NCBI GenBank assembly: GCA_001673575.1
Contig: LZME01000111.1
Coordinates: 1 to 48,876 of the forward strand
Direction of reading: 5' to 3'
Source of the DNA: Mycolicibacter heraklionensis
Lineage (GTDB): Bacteria; Actinomycetota; Actinomycetes; Mycobacteriales; Mycobacteriaceae
DNA: 48,876 bases
Part shown: in pieces, positions 35,453-44,539 of the stretch
How the letters are laid out: each line of letters begins with the position of its first letter
Numbering within the stretch: position 1 is the stretch's first letter
Notes under the pieces: model-generated
What the model was told of the DNA's origin: nothing
Database searches by the model: none
Seen by the model: the letters and a program-made list of their open reading frames with translations, nothing else
Made by a program: the position numbers and the translations under genes

Positions 35453-37490
35453 AAGCCACTCCTCCCGATACTCGGCCTACAGCGGTGGGCCGGATCCGTT
35501 GGCGCCGCCGGTTGATCTGGCCGAGGCGCTGGAGGAGATCGGGCGCGACGTCATGGAGGGGACCTCGCCGCGGCGGGCGCTGCAAGAATTGCTGCGCCGT
35601 GGCACGAAGAACCTGACGGGCGCCGATCAGCTGGCGGCTGAGGCGCAACGCAGGCGTCGGGAACTGTTGCGCCGCAACAACTTGGACGGAACGCTGGCAG
35701 AGGTCAAAAGGCTGCTCGACGAAGCGGTGCTCGCTGAACGCAAAGAGCTGGCCCGCGCGCTCGACGACGACGCCCGCTTCGCCGAGATGCAGATCGAGGG
35801 GCTGTCGCCGTCGCCGGCCAAAGCGGTGCAGGAGCTCGCCGACTACAACTGGCGCAGCGGCGAGGCCCGCGAGTCCTACGAGAAGATCAAGGATCTGCTC
35901 GGCCGCGAGATGCTTGACCAGCGTTTCGCCGGGATGAAGCAGGCGCTGGAAGGCGCCACCGACGCCGACCGGCAACGGGTCAACGACATGCTCGACGATC
36001 TCAATGACCTGTTGGACAAGCATTCTCGCGGCGAGGACACCGCGCAGGACTTCCAGCAGTTCATGGATTCTCATGGCGAGTTCTTCCCGGAGAACCCGCG
36101 CAATGTCGAGGAGCTGCTGGATTCGCTGGCTCAGCGGGCCGCCGCCGCGCAGCGCTTCCGTAACAGCCTGAGCGCCGAGCAGCGTGCCGAGCTGGATGCG
36201 TTGGCCGAGCAGGCGTTCGGCTCCCCGGCCTTGCAGCAAGCGCTGGGCCGCCTGGACGCGCATCTGCAGGCGGCCCGGCCGGGCGAGGACTGGACCGGCT
36301 CGTCGGAGTTCTCCGGCAACAACCCGCTCGGCATGGGGGAGGGCGCCCAGGCCCTGTCCGATATCGCCGAGCTCGAGCAGCTGGCCGAGCAATTGTCGCA
36401 GGCGTATCCGGGTGCGAGCATGGACGACGTCGACCTTGACGCGCTCGCCCGTCAACTCGGCGACCAAGCCGCCGTCGACGCACGCACGCTGGCCGAGCTG
36501 GAACGTGCGCTGCTCAACCAAGGGTTCCTGGACCGCAGCTCCGACGGGCAGTGGCGGCTGTCGCCGAAGGCGATGCGCCGGCTCGGCGAAACGGCGCTAC
36601 GTGATGTGGCACGGCAACTTTCGGGGCGTCGGGGCGAACGCGACCACCGTCGGGCCGGAGCGGCCGGCGAGCTGACCGGCGCGACCCGGCCCTGGCAGTT
36701 CGGCGACACCGAGCCGTGGAACGTCACCCGGACCCTGACCAACACGGTGCTGCGGCAAGTCTCCGGTGGTTCAGCGAGGCTCGACGTAGGAGAGGCGAAG
36801 CTGGGACCGCCGCATGGACCCGAGCCCGGCACGGCCGCCACCCGCGGGCGGTTGTCGATCAGCGTGGAGGACGTCGAGGTCTCCGAGACCGAGACGCGCA
36901 CTCAGTCCGCCGTTGCGCTGCTGGTGGACACGTCGTTCTCGATGGTGATGGACAACCGTTGGCTGCCGATGAAGCGCACCGCCCTGGCGTTGAACCATCT
37001 GGTCAGCACGCGGTTCCGTTCAGATGCGTTGCAGATCATCGCCTTCGGGCGTTATGCGCGCACGGTGACCGCCGCGGAGCTGACCGGACTGGAAGGTGTC
37101 TACGAGCAGGGCACCAACCTGCACCATGCGCTGGCGCTGGCCAGTCGGCACCTGCGCCGCCACCCCAACGCCCAGCCGGTGGTGCTGGTGGTCACCGACG
37201 GGGAGCCGACGGCGCACTTGGAGGACTACGACGGCCGCGGTACGACGGGCCCGTCGGTGTTCTTTGACTACCCTCCACACCCGCGGACCATCGCACACAC
37301 CGTGCGGGGCTTCGATGACGTCGCCCGACTCGGTGCGCAGGTGACGATCTTCCGGCTCGGTGACGATCCCGGGCTGGCCCGCTTCATCGACCAGGTGGCG
37401 CGGCGGGTCCAGGGCCGGGTGGTGGTTCCGGAACTCGACGGCCTGGGCGCGGCGGTGGTCGGAGATTACCTGAGGTCGCGCCGTCGCTAG
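35445..37490 (+). CDS. VWA-domain protein partner of the MoxR-like ATPase (Rv0959-like)
   Basis: The 681-residue protein has a long helical N-terminal region (about 1-420, e.g. LLRRNNLDGTLAEVKRLLDE, DMLDDLNDLLDKHSR) and a C-terminal von Willebrand factor A domain with the MIDAS motif DTSFS (Asp495, Ser497, Ser499), a TNLH threonine and VVTDGEPTAH. It should bind Mg2+ and present substrate to the ATPase upstream. The ATG at 35445 overlaps the ATPase stop; a longer frame upstream is only the overlap. Residues about 442-455 (GSARLDVGEAKLGP), between the two regions, are encoded by a copy of the family C repeat, in frame, and look like an insertion in a flexible linker. Position matches Rv0959. 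Confidence 0.88.
   Translation: MVRSHSSRYSAYSGGPDPLAPPVDLAEALEEIGRDVMEGTSPRRALQELLRRGTKNLTGADQLAAEAQRRRRELLRRNNLDGTLAEVKRLLDEAVLAERKELARALDDDARFAEMQIEGLSPSPAKAVQELADYNWRSGEARESYEKIKDLLGREMLDQRFAGMKQALEGATDADRQRVNDMLDDLNDLLDKHSRGEDTAQDFQQFMDSHGEFFPENPRNVEELLDSLAQRAAAAQRFRNSLSAEQRAELDALAEQAFGSPALQQALGRLDAHLQAARPGEDWTGSSEFSGNNPLGMGEGAQALSDIAELEQLAEQLSQAYPGASMDDVDLDALARQLGDQAAVDARTLAELERALLNQGFLDRSSDGQWRLSPKAMRRLGETALRDVARQLSGRRGERDHRRAGAAGELTGATRPWQFGDTEPWNVTRTLTNTVLRQVSGGSARLDVGEAKLGPPHGPEPGTAATRGRLSISVEDVEVSETETRTQSAVALLVDTSFSMVMDNRWLPMKRTALALNHLVSTRFRSDALQIIAFGRYARTVTAAELTGLEGVYEQGTNLHHALALASRHLRRHPNAQPVVLVVTDGEPTAHLEDYDGRGTTGPSVFFDYPPHPRTIAHTVRGFDDVARLGAQVTIFRLGDDPGLARFIDQVARRVQGRVVVPELDGLGAAVVGDYLRSRRR
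36769..36806. repeat. Family C repeat core inside the VWA gene
   Basis: The bases GTTCAGCGAGGCTCGACG and the following TAGGAGAGGCGAAGCTGG match the reverse complement of the family C unit (GTTAGCGAGCCTCGACGG, AGGAGAGGCGACGCTGG) at all but about four or five positions. An extra C relative to the unit keeps the reading frame open and removes the TAG stop that the unit carries at 17008. Confidence 0.7.
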
Positions 37491-37510
37491 GCGGCACTCG
37501 GCCGAGGGAC

Positions 37511-38872
37511 TTACCGGGACAGCAGCCGGCGCTTTTGTGCGGCGAACTCCTCGCCGGTCAGATAGCCGGCGTCGTGTAATTCGCCGAGTTCGCGGATCCC
37601 GGCTGCCAGCTCCACCACCGAGGTCAGCGGAGAGTGCGCCGCCGCCACCGCTGTCTGCTCCGCCGAATCCGAGGACGGCTTGCCGGACCCTGCGGACGCG
37701 ACGGCAGCAGTCGCCTTCCCGCCCTCCGAGCGACGCTGGTTCATGGCGCCGGCCAACGCGCTGCCGCCCATACCGGCCAGAGCCATCTGGCCGAATGCCG
37801 TCCCCAGCCCAGCCGGTGTCGTGGCGGGGGCGCCGAGCGGCGTCGAGAAACTGGCATGACGGATCTCGGGGGCGACCTCGGCCCAGCTGATGGGCGTCGA
37901 GAGCGCCCCGAGCGGGAACGCTTCGCCCATGGAGACCACGACCGCTTCGTGGGGAATTCGGAGGTTCTCCATCGACGGCAGTTCCTCGTGCACTCCCAAT
38001 TGGTCCAGTGCATTCAAGATGCGTTTCTGGCCGGCGCGGAGGATGTCCTGGGTGTCGAAGATCTCTTGGGAGTCCTGCTCGGCGAAATGCATTGCCGCGC
38101 CCGCCAGGAAGACACCGAGGATCGACATCGGCAGGGCGATCCCGAGGGCGGTCTCGTCGGCGATGACGGCCATCCACTCGAAGAATCCAGACGGGATGTC
38201 GCTCGGCAACGCCACGCCAGGCAACGCCTGGGCGGCCTCCGCCGAGCCGGGTCCGGTCAGCGTGGAGGCCAGTCGCGACGACACCGTCTGCGCGAGGTTG
38301 GCGGCGGGATTGCCCTGAGCGCCGGTCTGGCCGACTGGTCCGGCCGGGTTACTGGTCTGTGGCGGCGGCGCGAAGGGCTCCAGCTCTCTGGCGGTCGTCG
38401 ATAGGGCCGAGTAACTGTACATCGCGGTGGCGTCCTGGGCCCACATTTCGCCGTACTCGGCTTCGGTGGCCGCGATTGCCGCGGCATTCTGTCCCAGCAC
38501 ATTGGTGGCCAACAGTGTCAGCAACTGTGCCCGGTTGGCGGCGATGATCGGCGGGGGAACCGTCAGGGCGAACGCGGCCTCGTAGGCGGCCACAGCCGCT
38601 TTCGCTTGCAGGGCAGTCTGTTCAGCCTGAGCAGCGGTGGTGTTCAGCCACGTCGCGAATGGGGCAGCTGCAGCCGCCATCGCCGCCGAGGACGGACCCG
38701 ACCACGCCGAGCTGGTCAACTCGGCGACCACCGATTCGTAACCTGCTGCGGCGGTGTGCAGTTCGGCCGCCAGCCCGCTCCAGGCAGTCGCCGCGGCGAG
38801 CATCGGCCCCGAGCCGGCGCCGAGGTACATGAGACCGGAGTTGACTTCCGGCGGCAACGCCGCGAAATTCAT
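37511..38872 (-). CDS. PPE-family protein with SHOCT-like C-terminus
   Basis: The 453-residue protein has the PPE N-domain ([20 protein letters not shown], with the helical-hairpin motif WSG at 56-58) through about residue 170. A hydrophobic middle lies at 231-262. A degenerate SVP-type motif, GALSTPISW, is at 322-330. The last 33 residues (420-452, [20 protein letters not shown] then [11 protein letters not shown]) match the SHOCT short C-terminal domain pattern, which I do not know from standard PPE proteins. No PE or EsxAB partner lies in the window. The ATG at 38872 has no clear ribosome binding site, and family A repeats begin 19 bases upstream. PPE proteins are exported by type VII secretion; the SHOCT tail may mediate oligomerisation. 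Confidence 0.85.
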   Translation of the reverse strand: MNFAALPPEVNSGLMYLGAGSGPMLAAATAWSGLAAELHTAAAGYESVVAELTSSAWSGPSSAAMAAAAAPFATWLNTTAAQAEQTALQAKAAVAAYEAAFALTVPPPIIAANRAQLLTLLATNVLGQNAAAIAATEAEYGEMWAQDATAMYSYSALSTTARELEPFAPPPQTSNPAGPVGQTGAQGNPAANLAQTVSSRLASTLTGPGSAEAAQALPGVALPSDIPSGFFEWMAVIADETALGIALPMSILGVFLAGAAMHFAEQDSQEIFDTQDILRAGQKRILNALDQLGVHEELPSMENLRIPHEAVVVSMGEAFPLGALSTPISWAEVAPEIRHASFSTPLGAPATTPAGLGTAFGQMALAGMGGSALAGAMNQRRSEGGKATAAVASAGSGKPSSDSAEQTAVAAAHSPLTSVVELAAGIRELGELHDAGYLTGEEFAAQKRRLLSR

Positions 38873-38891
38873 TGGCGGTGCACGCCGGTAG

Positions 38892-38982
38892 CGGCGGAGC
38901 CGGGCGCTGCGGGACGCCGCGCTCGGGTTGCGGTGTTCGCAAGCGCGGCGGAGCCGGGCGCTGCGGGACGCCGCGCTCGGGT
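38892..38982. repeat. Family A repeat, two 37-base units before the PPE gene
   Basis: The 37 bases from CGGCGGAGCCGGGCGCTGCG to CGCGCTCGGGT at 38892-38928 recur exactly at 38946-38982, a period of 54 bases. Both contain the family A core GCGGCGGAGCCGGGCGC. They occupy the 5' side of the 372-base PPE-histidine kinase gap (38873-39244); the rest of the gap (38983-39244) shows no gene, only the ribosome binding site of the kinase gene at its end. Confidence 0.85.
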
Positions 38983-39244
38983 ACAGCGGTCCATCGCAGT
39001 TGCATCCCTCCGGTCACGGGTCGGTGGTGGTGTGATCCGTCGATCTAACTCGCCCGGCGCTCCACAGGGGGCTCGACACTCCGGGGCGGCAAACACCTCG
39101 GCCATGGCGTCGAAGCCGACGATGCGCTGGGCGTACCACTATTCTCCGAGCCAGAACCGGTGACTCGCCATGGTGTTTGACACCCAATCGTGCGCTGCGG
39201 TGACCCGTATGGACATTGTGTGCCGGGCAGACCAGGGTGGTGGT

Positions 39245-40261
39245 ATGAGCCGTTCGACTGGGCTCGTCGACCGATTTCGGCGACGGGCGAGCGCGCCCGC
39301 GCGGGGGTTTATTCGGCGCGTCGTTCTGATCAACGGTTTGGTCTTCACCTTCGGCACCCTGGTGCTGGCCATGTCGCCCGCCACCGTTTCCGGCCCCGTC
39401 CGATTGACCGAGATCCCGGTACTGGTCATTGGCCTGGCAGTCGTGGTGGGGGCCAACGCCCTGTTGTTGCGGTCGAGCCTGGCCCCGCTGGACCGCCTCG
39501 CCGCGTCCATGCGCCGGGTTGATCTCCTCCGGCACACCGACCGGGTGGACGACACCGGCGACAGTGATCTGCACCACCTCATGGCATCGTTCAACGCCAT
39601 GCTGGACCGCCTGGAAACCGAACGAGCATCATCGAGTGCCTTGGTGCTGGTCGCCCAGGAGAACGAGCGGCAGCGGATCGCCAGGGAGTTGCACGATGAG
39701 ATCGGCCAGACCCTCACCGTCGCCCTGCTCACCCTCAAACGAGCCGTCGACGCGGCGCCGGACGGAATACGCGGTGACCTCGAGGACGCGCAGGAGATCG
39801 TGCGGGCCAGTCTCGACGAAGTGCGCGGCATTGCGCGCCGGCTGCGCCCGGACGCCCTGGAAGACCTCGGCTTACCGAGTGCACTACAGGCGCTATGCAA
39901 CCAGTTCACCCAGGCGAGCGGCATCGACGTCGTCAAAGACATTGGTCCGCAAGCGGAACGGTTGAATCCCAACGTGGAGTTGGTGTGCTACCGCATCGTG
40001 CAGGAGAGCTTGACCAACATCGCCCGGCACTCCGGCGCGCAGAAAGTGTGGCTGGATTTGCATGTCGATGCAGCGGGGGAGCTGACCCTGCGGATCTCCG
40101 ATGACGGCACGGGCGGGATGAGCGCCGAAGGTGCCGGAATCACCGGGATGCGCGAGCGGGCCCTGCTGGTGCACGGCACCCTCACCATCACCTCCTCAGC
40201 CGAGCAAGGCACCGAGATCCGGCTGGTGGTACCGGCGCGACCGGGGGTGGGACGGCCATGA
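39245..40261 (+). CDS. NarL-type two-component sensor histidine kinase
   Basis: The 338-residue kinase has two membrane spans (about 26-45 and 57-77) with only a very short extracytoplasmic loop, then a HAMP-like linker to about 130. A HisKA_3 dimerisation helix carries the phospho-acceptor His150 (ERQRIARELHDEIGQTL), followed by an HATPase domain (CYRIVQESLTNIARHSGA as N-box, ISDDGTGGM, GITGMRERALL). The short loop suggests it senses the membrane or an internal signal. The frame is open upstream, but ATG 39245 with AGGGTGGT is the likely start. Its stop overlaps the response regulator start (ATGATG). Confidence 0.9.
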   Translation: MSRSTGLVDRFRRRASAPARGFIRRVVLINGLVFTFGTLVLAMSPATVSGPVRLTEIPVLVIGLAVVVGANALLLRSSLAPLDRLAASMRRVDLLRHTDRVDDTGDSDLHHLMASFNAMLDRLETERASSSALVLVAQENERQRIARELHDEIGQTLTVALLTLKRAVDAAPDGIRGDLEDAQEIVRASLDEVRGIARRLRPDALEDLGLPSALQALCNQFTQASGIDVVKDIGPQAERLNPNVELVCYRIVQESLTNIARHSGAQKVWLDLHVDAAGELTLRISDDGTGGMSAEGAGITGMRERALLVHGTLTITSSAEQGTEIRLVVPARPGVGRP

Positions 40262-40917
40262 TGCCGACGCAACCGGCCCGCATCCTGCTGGCCGACGATC
40301 ACGCCCTGATGCGCAGCGGGCTGCGGATGATTCTGGACGCCGAGCCCGACCTGTCCGTCGTCGCCGAGGCCGCCGATGGCGCCGAGGCGCTCGCAGCGTT
40401 GCAGGACACGCCCGTCGACCTGGCCATTTTGGACATCGCGATGCCGAGGATGACCGGATTGCAGGCCGCGCGCGAGATCAACCGCAATCATCCCCACGTG
40501 CGGGTGCTGATGCTGTCGATGCACGACAACGAGCAGTACTTCTTCGAAGCCCTCAAGGCCGGTGCCTCGGGCTACGTCTTGAAGTCGGTCGCCGACCGCG
40601 ACCTGCTCGAGGCGTGCCGGGCGACGATTCGCGGTGAACCGTTTCTCTACGCCGGGGCGGTGACCGCCCTGATCCGCGACTACCTGCACCGGGCGCGGCA
40701 CGGCAATACGTTGCCCGAAACCATCCTCACGCCCCGCGAAGAGGAAGTCCTCAAGCTGATCGCCGAGGGCTTCTCGGCGCGGGAGATCGCCAAGACGCTC
40801 GGCATCAGCGCCAAGACAGTCGACCGCCACCGGACCAACACCCTGCAGAAACTGGGCTTGCGTGACCGCCTGGCGCTCACCCGGTATGCAATCCGGACGG
40901 GACTGATCGAGCCGTAG
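40258..40917 (+). CDS. NarL/LuxR-type response regulator
   Basis: The 219-residue regulator has a receiver domain with acidic Asp13/Asp14 (LLADDHALMRS), phospho-acceptor Asp59 (LAILDIAMPRMTG), the Ser of LMLSMHDN, and the Lys of YVLKSV. Its C-terminal LuxR helix-turn-helix is LTPREEEVLKLIAEGFSARE then IAKTLGISAKTVDRHRTN. It is coupled to the kinase gene by overlap. Downstream on the same strand, after a 278-base gap, is the Mrp antiporter operon, a plausible target. Confidence 0.93.
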   Translation: MMPTQPARILLADDHALMRSGLRMILDAEPDLSVVAEAADGAEALAALQDTPVDLAILDIAMPRMTGLQAAREINRNHPHVRVLMLSMHDNEQYFFEALKAGASGYVLKSVADRDLLEACRATIRGEPFLYAGAVTALIRDYLHRARHGNTLPETILTPREEEVLKLIAEGFSAREIAKTLGISAKTVDRHRTNTLQKLGLRDRLALTRYAIRTGLIEP

Positions 40918-40918
40918 C

Positions 40919-40990
40919 GGCGTTCGCAAGCGCGGCGGAGCCGGGCGCTGGGGGCACCTCCCGCTTGCGGGGGACGGGACGCCGCCGGGG
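40919..40990. repeat. Family A repeat interrupted by family B
   Basis: GTTCGCAAGCGCGGCGGAGC and CGGGCGCT (family A core, from about 40922) run straight into the 30-base family B unit (40946-40975), after which the family A continuation GGGACGCCGC resumes at 40976. In the uninterrupted copy at 38946 the text is GGGCGCTGC-GGGACGCCGC, so about 26 bases have been inserted. Confidence 0.8.
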
Positions 40991-41023
40991 AGCCTAGGCT
41001 GCGCCATCAGCAATGGGTGTTTC

Positions 41024-41043
41024 ACCCCCCGCCGAATGGGGGT
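41024..41043. other. Small hairpin upstream of mrpA
   Basis: ACCCCCC and GGGGGT can pair around GCCGAAT, about 155 bases before the mrpA start, in the 278-base response regulator-mrpA gap. It may be a leader hairpin or terminator for the regulator transcript. No promoter could be placed with confidence in the remaining 150 bases. Confidence 0.3.
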
Positions 41044-41195
41044 TGTATTCCATGGCGCGCGGCCGCTGCACCACACAAACTGGAATCAGTGGTGGTGGGA
41101 GATGGGTGCGGCCGTGTTCTGAGCGCGTCCGCGGTCTCCTCACGATTGGCCACGACTGAACGCATCGACTTAAACGAAACGGCCCGTGGAGCGTG

Positions 41196-44093
41196 ATGCT
41201 GGCGATACTGCTTGCCCATGTTGTTGGCACCGCTGCCGCACCAGCGTTGGTGCGCAGGTGGGGCAGGGCGGCGTTCTATCCGCTGGGATCGATCCCGCTG
41301 GTATCGCTGGGTTGGGTGGTGGCGAACTGGCCGGCCGGTCCGGCCGCCGACCACCGCGTCACGGTGCCCTGGGTGCCCGGACTGTCGATGGACATCGCGC
41401 TGCGGTTCGATTCACTGAGCGCGATCATGTGCGTGCTGGCGCTGGGGATCGGCGCCCTGGTCTTGTTCTACTGCGCCGCATACTTCCGCCCCGTCGGGTC
41501 GCAGACCGACACCGATCCGCGGCTGCCCAGCTTCGCCGCGAAGATGGTCGGTTTCGCCGGAGCGATGTTCGGGCTGATGGTCGCCGACAACGCGCTGGTG
41601 CTCTACGTCTTCTGGGAAATGACGACCGTGTTGTCGTTCCTGCTGATCGGTCACTACGCCGAACGTGCGGTCAATCGCCGAGCCGCCATCCAGGCGTTGC
41701 TGGTGACCACTGCCGGCGGGCTGGCCATGCTGGTCGGAATCATCATGTTGGGCAACGCCGGCGGCACGTACCTGTTGTCGGAGCTGGTGGCTCATCCCCC
41801 ATCGGGGACCGTCGTCACCGTAGGGGTGCTGCTGACCCTGGTCGGCGCACTCAGCAAGTCGGCGATCGTGCCGCTGCACTTCTGGCTGCCCGGCGCCATG
41901 GCGGCACCGACTCCGGTCAGTGCCTACCTGCATGCCGCGGCGATGGTCAAGGCCGGGATCTACCTGGTGGCGAGGCTGGCGCCGGGGTTCGCGGATTCGC
42001 CGGGGTGGCGGCCGACGCTGATGGTTCTCGGACTGACCACCGCACTGTTGGCGGGATGGCGTGCCGTGCGCGAGTACGACCTCAAGCTGCTGCTGGCCTA
42101 CAGCACCGTCAGCCAGCTGGGTCTGATGATCGTGTTGGTCGGAGCCGGCACCGGTGATCTCATGCTGGCCGGGTTGACTGCCATGTGCGCGCACGCGGCG
42201 GCCAAGGCCACCTTGTTCATGGTGGTGGGGATCATCGACCACGCCACCGGCACCCGCGATTTGCGCGAACTGGCCGGATTGGGACGCCGTTGTCCGGGGC
42301 TGTTCGTGATCGCGGCCGCGGCCGCCGCCAGCATGGCCGGAGTGCCGCCGTTCGTGGGGTTCATCGCCAAAGAGACCATCTTCGGGGCCGAGGCACAGTC
42401 CCCGGTCCTGGGCTCTGCCGGTCCGTATGTGCTGGCCGCCGGCGTGCTCGCTTCGATGTTCACCGTGATCTACAGCGTGCGGTTCGTGTGGGGCGGCTTC
42501 GCCAGCAAGGGCCGGACCGCGCCGAGTGCTCCCGTGGCCGGACTGCACCGACCGGAGGTGTCCTTCCTGGCACCTCCGGCGGTGCTGGCCGGCGCCAGCC
42601 TGGTCTTGGGGTTGTGTGCGCTCACCCTCGACACCGTGTTGCGCAGCTACGCCGACACCATGCCCGGCGGGACCGGCTACCACCTGGCGCTGTGGCACGG
42701 CGTGGGTCTGCCGGTGTTGCTGTCGGCGCTGGTCTTGGTGGTCGGGACCGGTGTGTTCGCCGCCCGCGGCCCGCTGGGCCTGTCCCGGCTGCGCCGGCTG
42801 CCGATTGGCAAGGCCGATCGCATCTATGACGAAGTACTTCGGCTGCTCGATGTGGCAGCGGTGCGGCTGACCGGCATCACCCAGCGAGGCTCCCTGCCGG
42901 TTAACCAGGGGATGATCTTCGCGACATTGGTGGTGCTCCCGCTGACGGCGCTGGCGTTGGGCGCGCGCAATCACGTCGAACTGCACCTGTGGGACACCCC
43001 GCTGCAGTTGACCGTCGCGGTGCTGGTGGTCGCCGGCGGGATCGGCGCGACCATGGCTCGCAACCGGCTGTCCGCGGTGTTGATGGTCGGAGTGACCGGT
43101 TACGGGTGCGCGGCGGCATTCGCCTTCCACGGTGCGCCCGACCTGGCCCTGACTCAGCTGCTGGTCGAGACCGTGACCTTGGTGATCTTCGTGCTTGTGT
43201 TGCGCACGCTGCCGGCGGAGGCCGAGCGACCCACCATGGCGCTGAACCGGCTGCCGCGCATAGTGCTGGCCGCCGCGGTAGGCATCAGCGTCGCCGTGCT
43301 GGCCGCCTTCGCGATGGCGGCGCGCGCCCGCGACGGCGTGGCCGAGGCGTTGCCCGAGGCGGCCTACGTCCGCGGCCACGGCGCTAACACCGTCAACGTG
43401 ATCTTGGTCGATATCCGGGCCTGGGACACCCTCGGCGAGATCTCGGTGCTGCTCGTCGCCGCGACCGGTGTGGCCTCGATGGTGTTCCGCAACCGTCGGT
43501 TCGGCCGAGCCCCACGGATCGCCGACGCCGGCACTCCGCGCAAGACCGCGGGCATCACCACCCCCTACAGCCCGGCGATCGGGTCCACCACCTGGCTGCG
43601 GGGCAGCGCTTACCACGATCCCAACGAGCGGTCGCTGGTCCTGGAGGTCGCGACGCGGGTCATCTTCCCGCTGATCATGGTGGTCTCGATCTACTTCCTG
43701 TTCGCCGGGCACAACTATCCGGGCGGTGGCTTCGCGGGCGGGCTAGCCGCCGGGCTGGGTCTGGCGTTGCGCTATCTAGCAGGCGGACGATACGAGCTCG
43801 GCGAGACGCTGCCCCTGGACTCCAGCAAAATCCTGGGCGTGGGGCTGGCCCTGGTCGGAGGGACGGCGCTGGCGTCGTTGTTCCTGGGGGCGCCGGTGCT
43901 GTCCTCGGCGGTGCTGAGCTTCACGTTGCCGGTGGTGGGGCACGTCGATGTGGTGACGTCGTTGTTCTTCGATCTGGGCGTGTATCTGGTTGTGGTCGGC
44001 ATGGTGCTCGATGTGCTGCGCAGCCTGGGCGTGCGATTGGACCAGGAGCTTGAATCGCATCCCCCGACCCGACCGTTGGCAGGAGTGTCATGA
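41196..44093 (+). CDS. mrpA: Mrp Na+(cation)/H+ antiporter subunit A fused to B
   Basis: The 965-residue polytopic protein is related to respiratory complex I subunit NuoL. It has the proton-channel lysine/glutamate segments LVADNALVLYVFWEMTTVLS, KSAIVPLHFWLPGAMAAPTP and YLHAAAMVKAGIYLVARL. A MrpA-type middle (QLTVAVLVVAGGIGATMAR, GAPDLALTQLLVETVTLVIF) follows. The last 140 residues (VIFPLIMVVSIYFLFAGHNY, GGFAGGLAAGLGLALRYLAG) are a complete MrpB domain, explaining why no separate mrpB exists. ATG 41196 with GGAG is preferred to the GTG just before it. It heads a six-gene operon with every junction overlapping, and expels cations in exchange for protons, giving salt and pH tolerance. Confidence 0.94.
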   Translation: MLAILLAHVVGTAAAPALVRRWGRAAFYPLGSIPLVSLGWVVANWPAGPAADHRVTVPWVPGLSMDIALRFDSLSAIMCVLALGIGALVLFYCAAYFRPVGSQTDTDPRLPSFAAKMVGFAGAMFGLMVADNALVLYVFWEMTTVLSFLLIGHYAERAVNRRAAIQALLVTTAGGLAMLVGIIMLGNAGGTYLLSELVAHPPSGTVVTVGVLLTLVGALSKSAIVPLHFWLPGAMAAPTPVSAYLHAAAMVKAGIYLVARLAPGFADSPGWRPTLMVLGLTTALLAGWRAVREYDLKLLLAYSTVSQLGLMIVLVGAGTGDLMLAGLTAMCAHAAAKATLFMVVGIIDHATGTRDLRELAGLGRRCPGLFVIAAAAAASMAGVPPFVGFIAKETIFGAEAQSPVLGSAGPYVLAAGVLASMFTVIYSVRFVWGGFASKGRTAPSAPVAGLHRPEVSFLAPPAVLAGASLVLGLCALTLDTVLRSYADTMPGGTGYHLALWHGVGLPVLLSALVLVVGTGVFAARGPLGLSRLRRLPIGKADRIYDEVLRLLDVAAVRLTGITQRGSLPVNQGMIFATLVVLPLTALALGARNHVELHLWDTPLQLTVAVLVVAGGIGATMARNRLSAVLMVGVTGYGCAAAFAFHGAPDLALTQLLVETVTLVIFVLVLRTLPAEAERPTMALNRLPRIVLAAAVGISVAVLAAFAMAARARDGVAEALPEAAYVRGHGANTVNVILVDIRAWDTLGEISVLLVAATGVASMVFRNRRFGRAPRIADAGTPRKTAGITTPYSPAIGSTTWLRGSAYHDPNERSLVLEVATRVIFPLIMVVSIYFLFAGHNYPGGGFAGGLAAGLGLALRYLAGGRYELGETLPLDSSKILGVGLALVGGTALASLFLGAPVLSSAVLSFTLPVVGHVDVVTSLFFDLGVYLVVVGMVLDVLRSLGVRLDQELESHPPTRPLAGVS

Positions 44094-44539
44094 CCGCCCA
44101 TCTGATTCCGTTGCTGATGGCCGCCGGACTCACCTCGTGTGGCGTCTACATGTTGCTGGAGCGCAGTCTGACCCGAATGTTGTTGGGCCTGATGATGATC
44201 GGGAATGCCATCAACCTGCTGATCATCGATGTCGGCGGACCTGACGGGAATCCGCCGATTCTTTGGGCCAGCTCCGGTAAGGAAACCGACGCCGACCCAC
44301 TGGCTCAGGCCATGGTGTTGACCTCCATCGTCATCACCATGGGCGTCGGCGCGTTCGTGCTGGCCCTGACCTACCGCTCCTACCACCTGACGACCACCGA
44401 TGACATCGGCGACGACCAGGAAGCGACCCGCGTCTCGCAGCTGTCCGACGAAGAGGTCATCGCCGCCGAACCCGACCAGGGCGTGCCGGTGGCGGCCGGT
44501 GAGCTCGACGCCGTTCCTGAAAGCGAGGTCTCGCGGTGA
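44090..44539 (+). CDS. mrpC: Mrp antiporter subunit C
   Basis: The 149-residue NuoK-like protein has three membrane spans in residues 1-98. The segment LIPLLMAAGLTSCGVYMLLE is followed by RMLLGLMMIGNAINLLIIDV and DPLAQAMVLTSIVITMGVGA, with its conserved glutamate in the first span end. The C-terminal 45 residues are an acidic tail that is longer than in typical MrpC. ATG overlaps the mrpA stop (ATGA). Confidence 0.93.
   Translation: MTAHLIPLLMAAGLTSCGVYMLLERSLTRMLLGLMMIGNAINLLIIDVGGPDGNPPILWASSGKETDADPLAQAMVLTSIVITMGVGAFVLALTYRSYHLTTTDDIGDDQEATRVSQLSDEEVIAAEPDQGVPVAAGELDAVPESEVSR

Noticed and set aside
34052..37490. Chlorophyll-type magnesium chelatase
   Set aside because: No bch/chl genes or chelatase H subunit are present; the pair is the MoxR/VWA type found in non-photosynthetic actinobacteria.
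41412..43712. 766-codon open frame on the minus strand
   Set aside because: Complement of mrpA; His/Gln/Arg/Gly-rich without domains.
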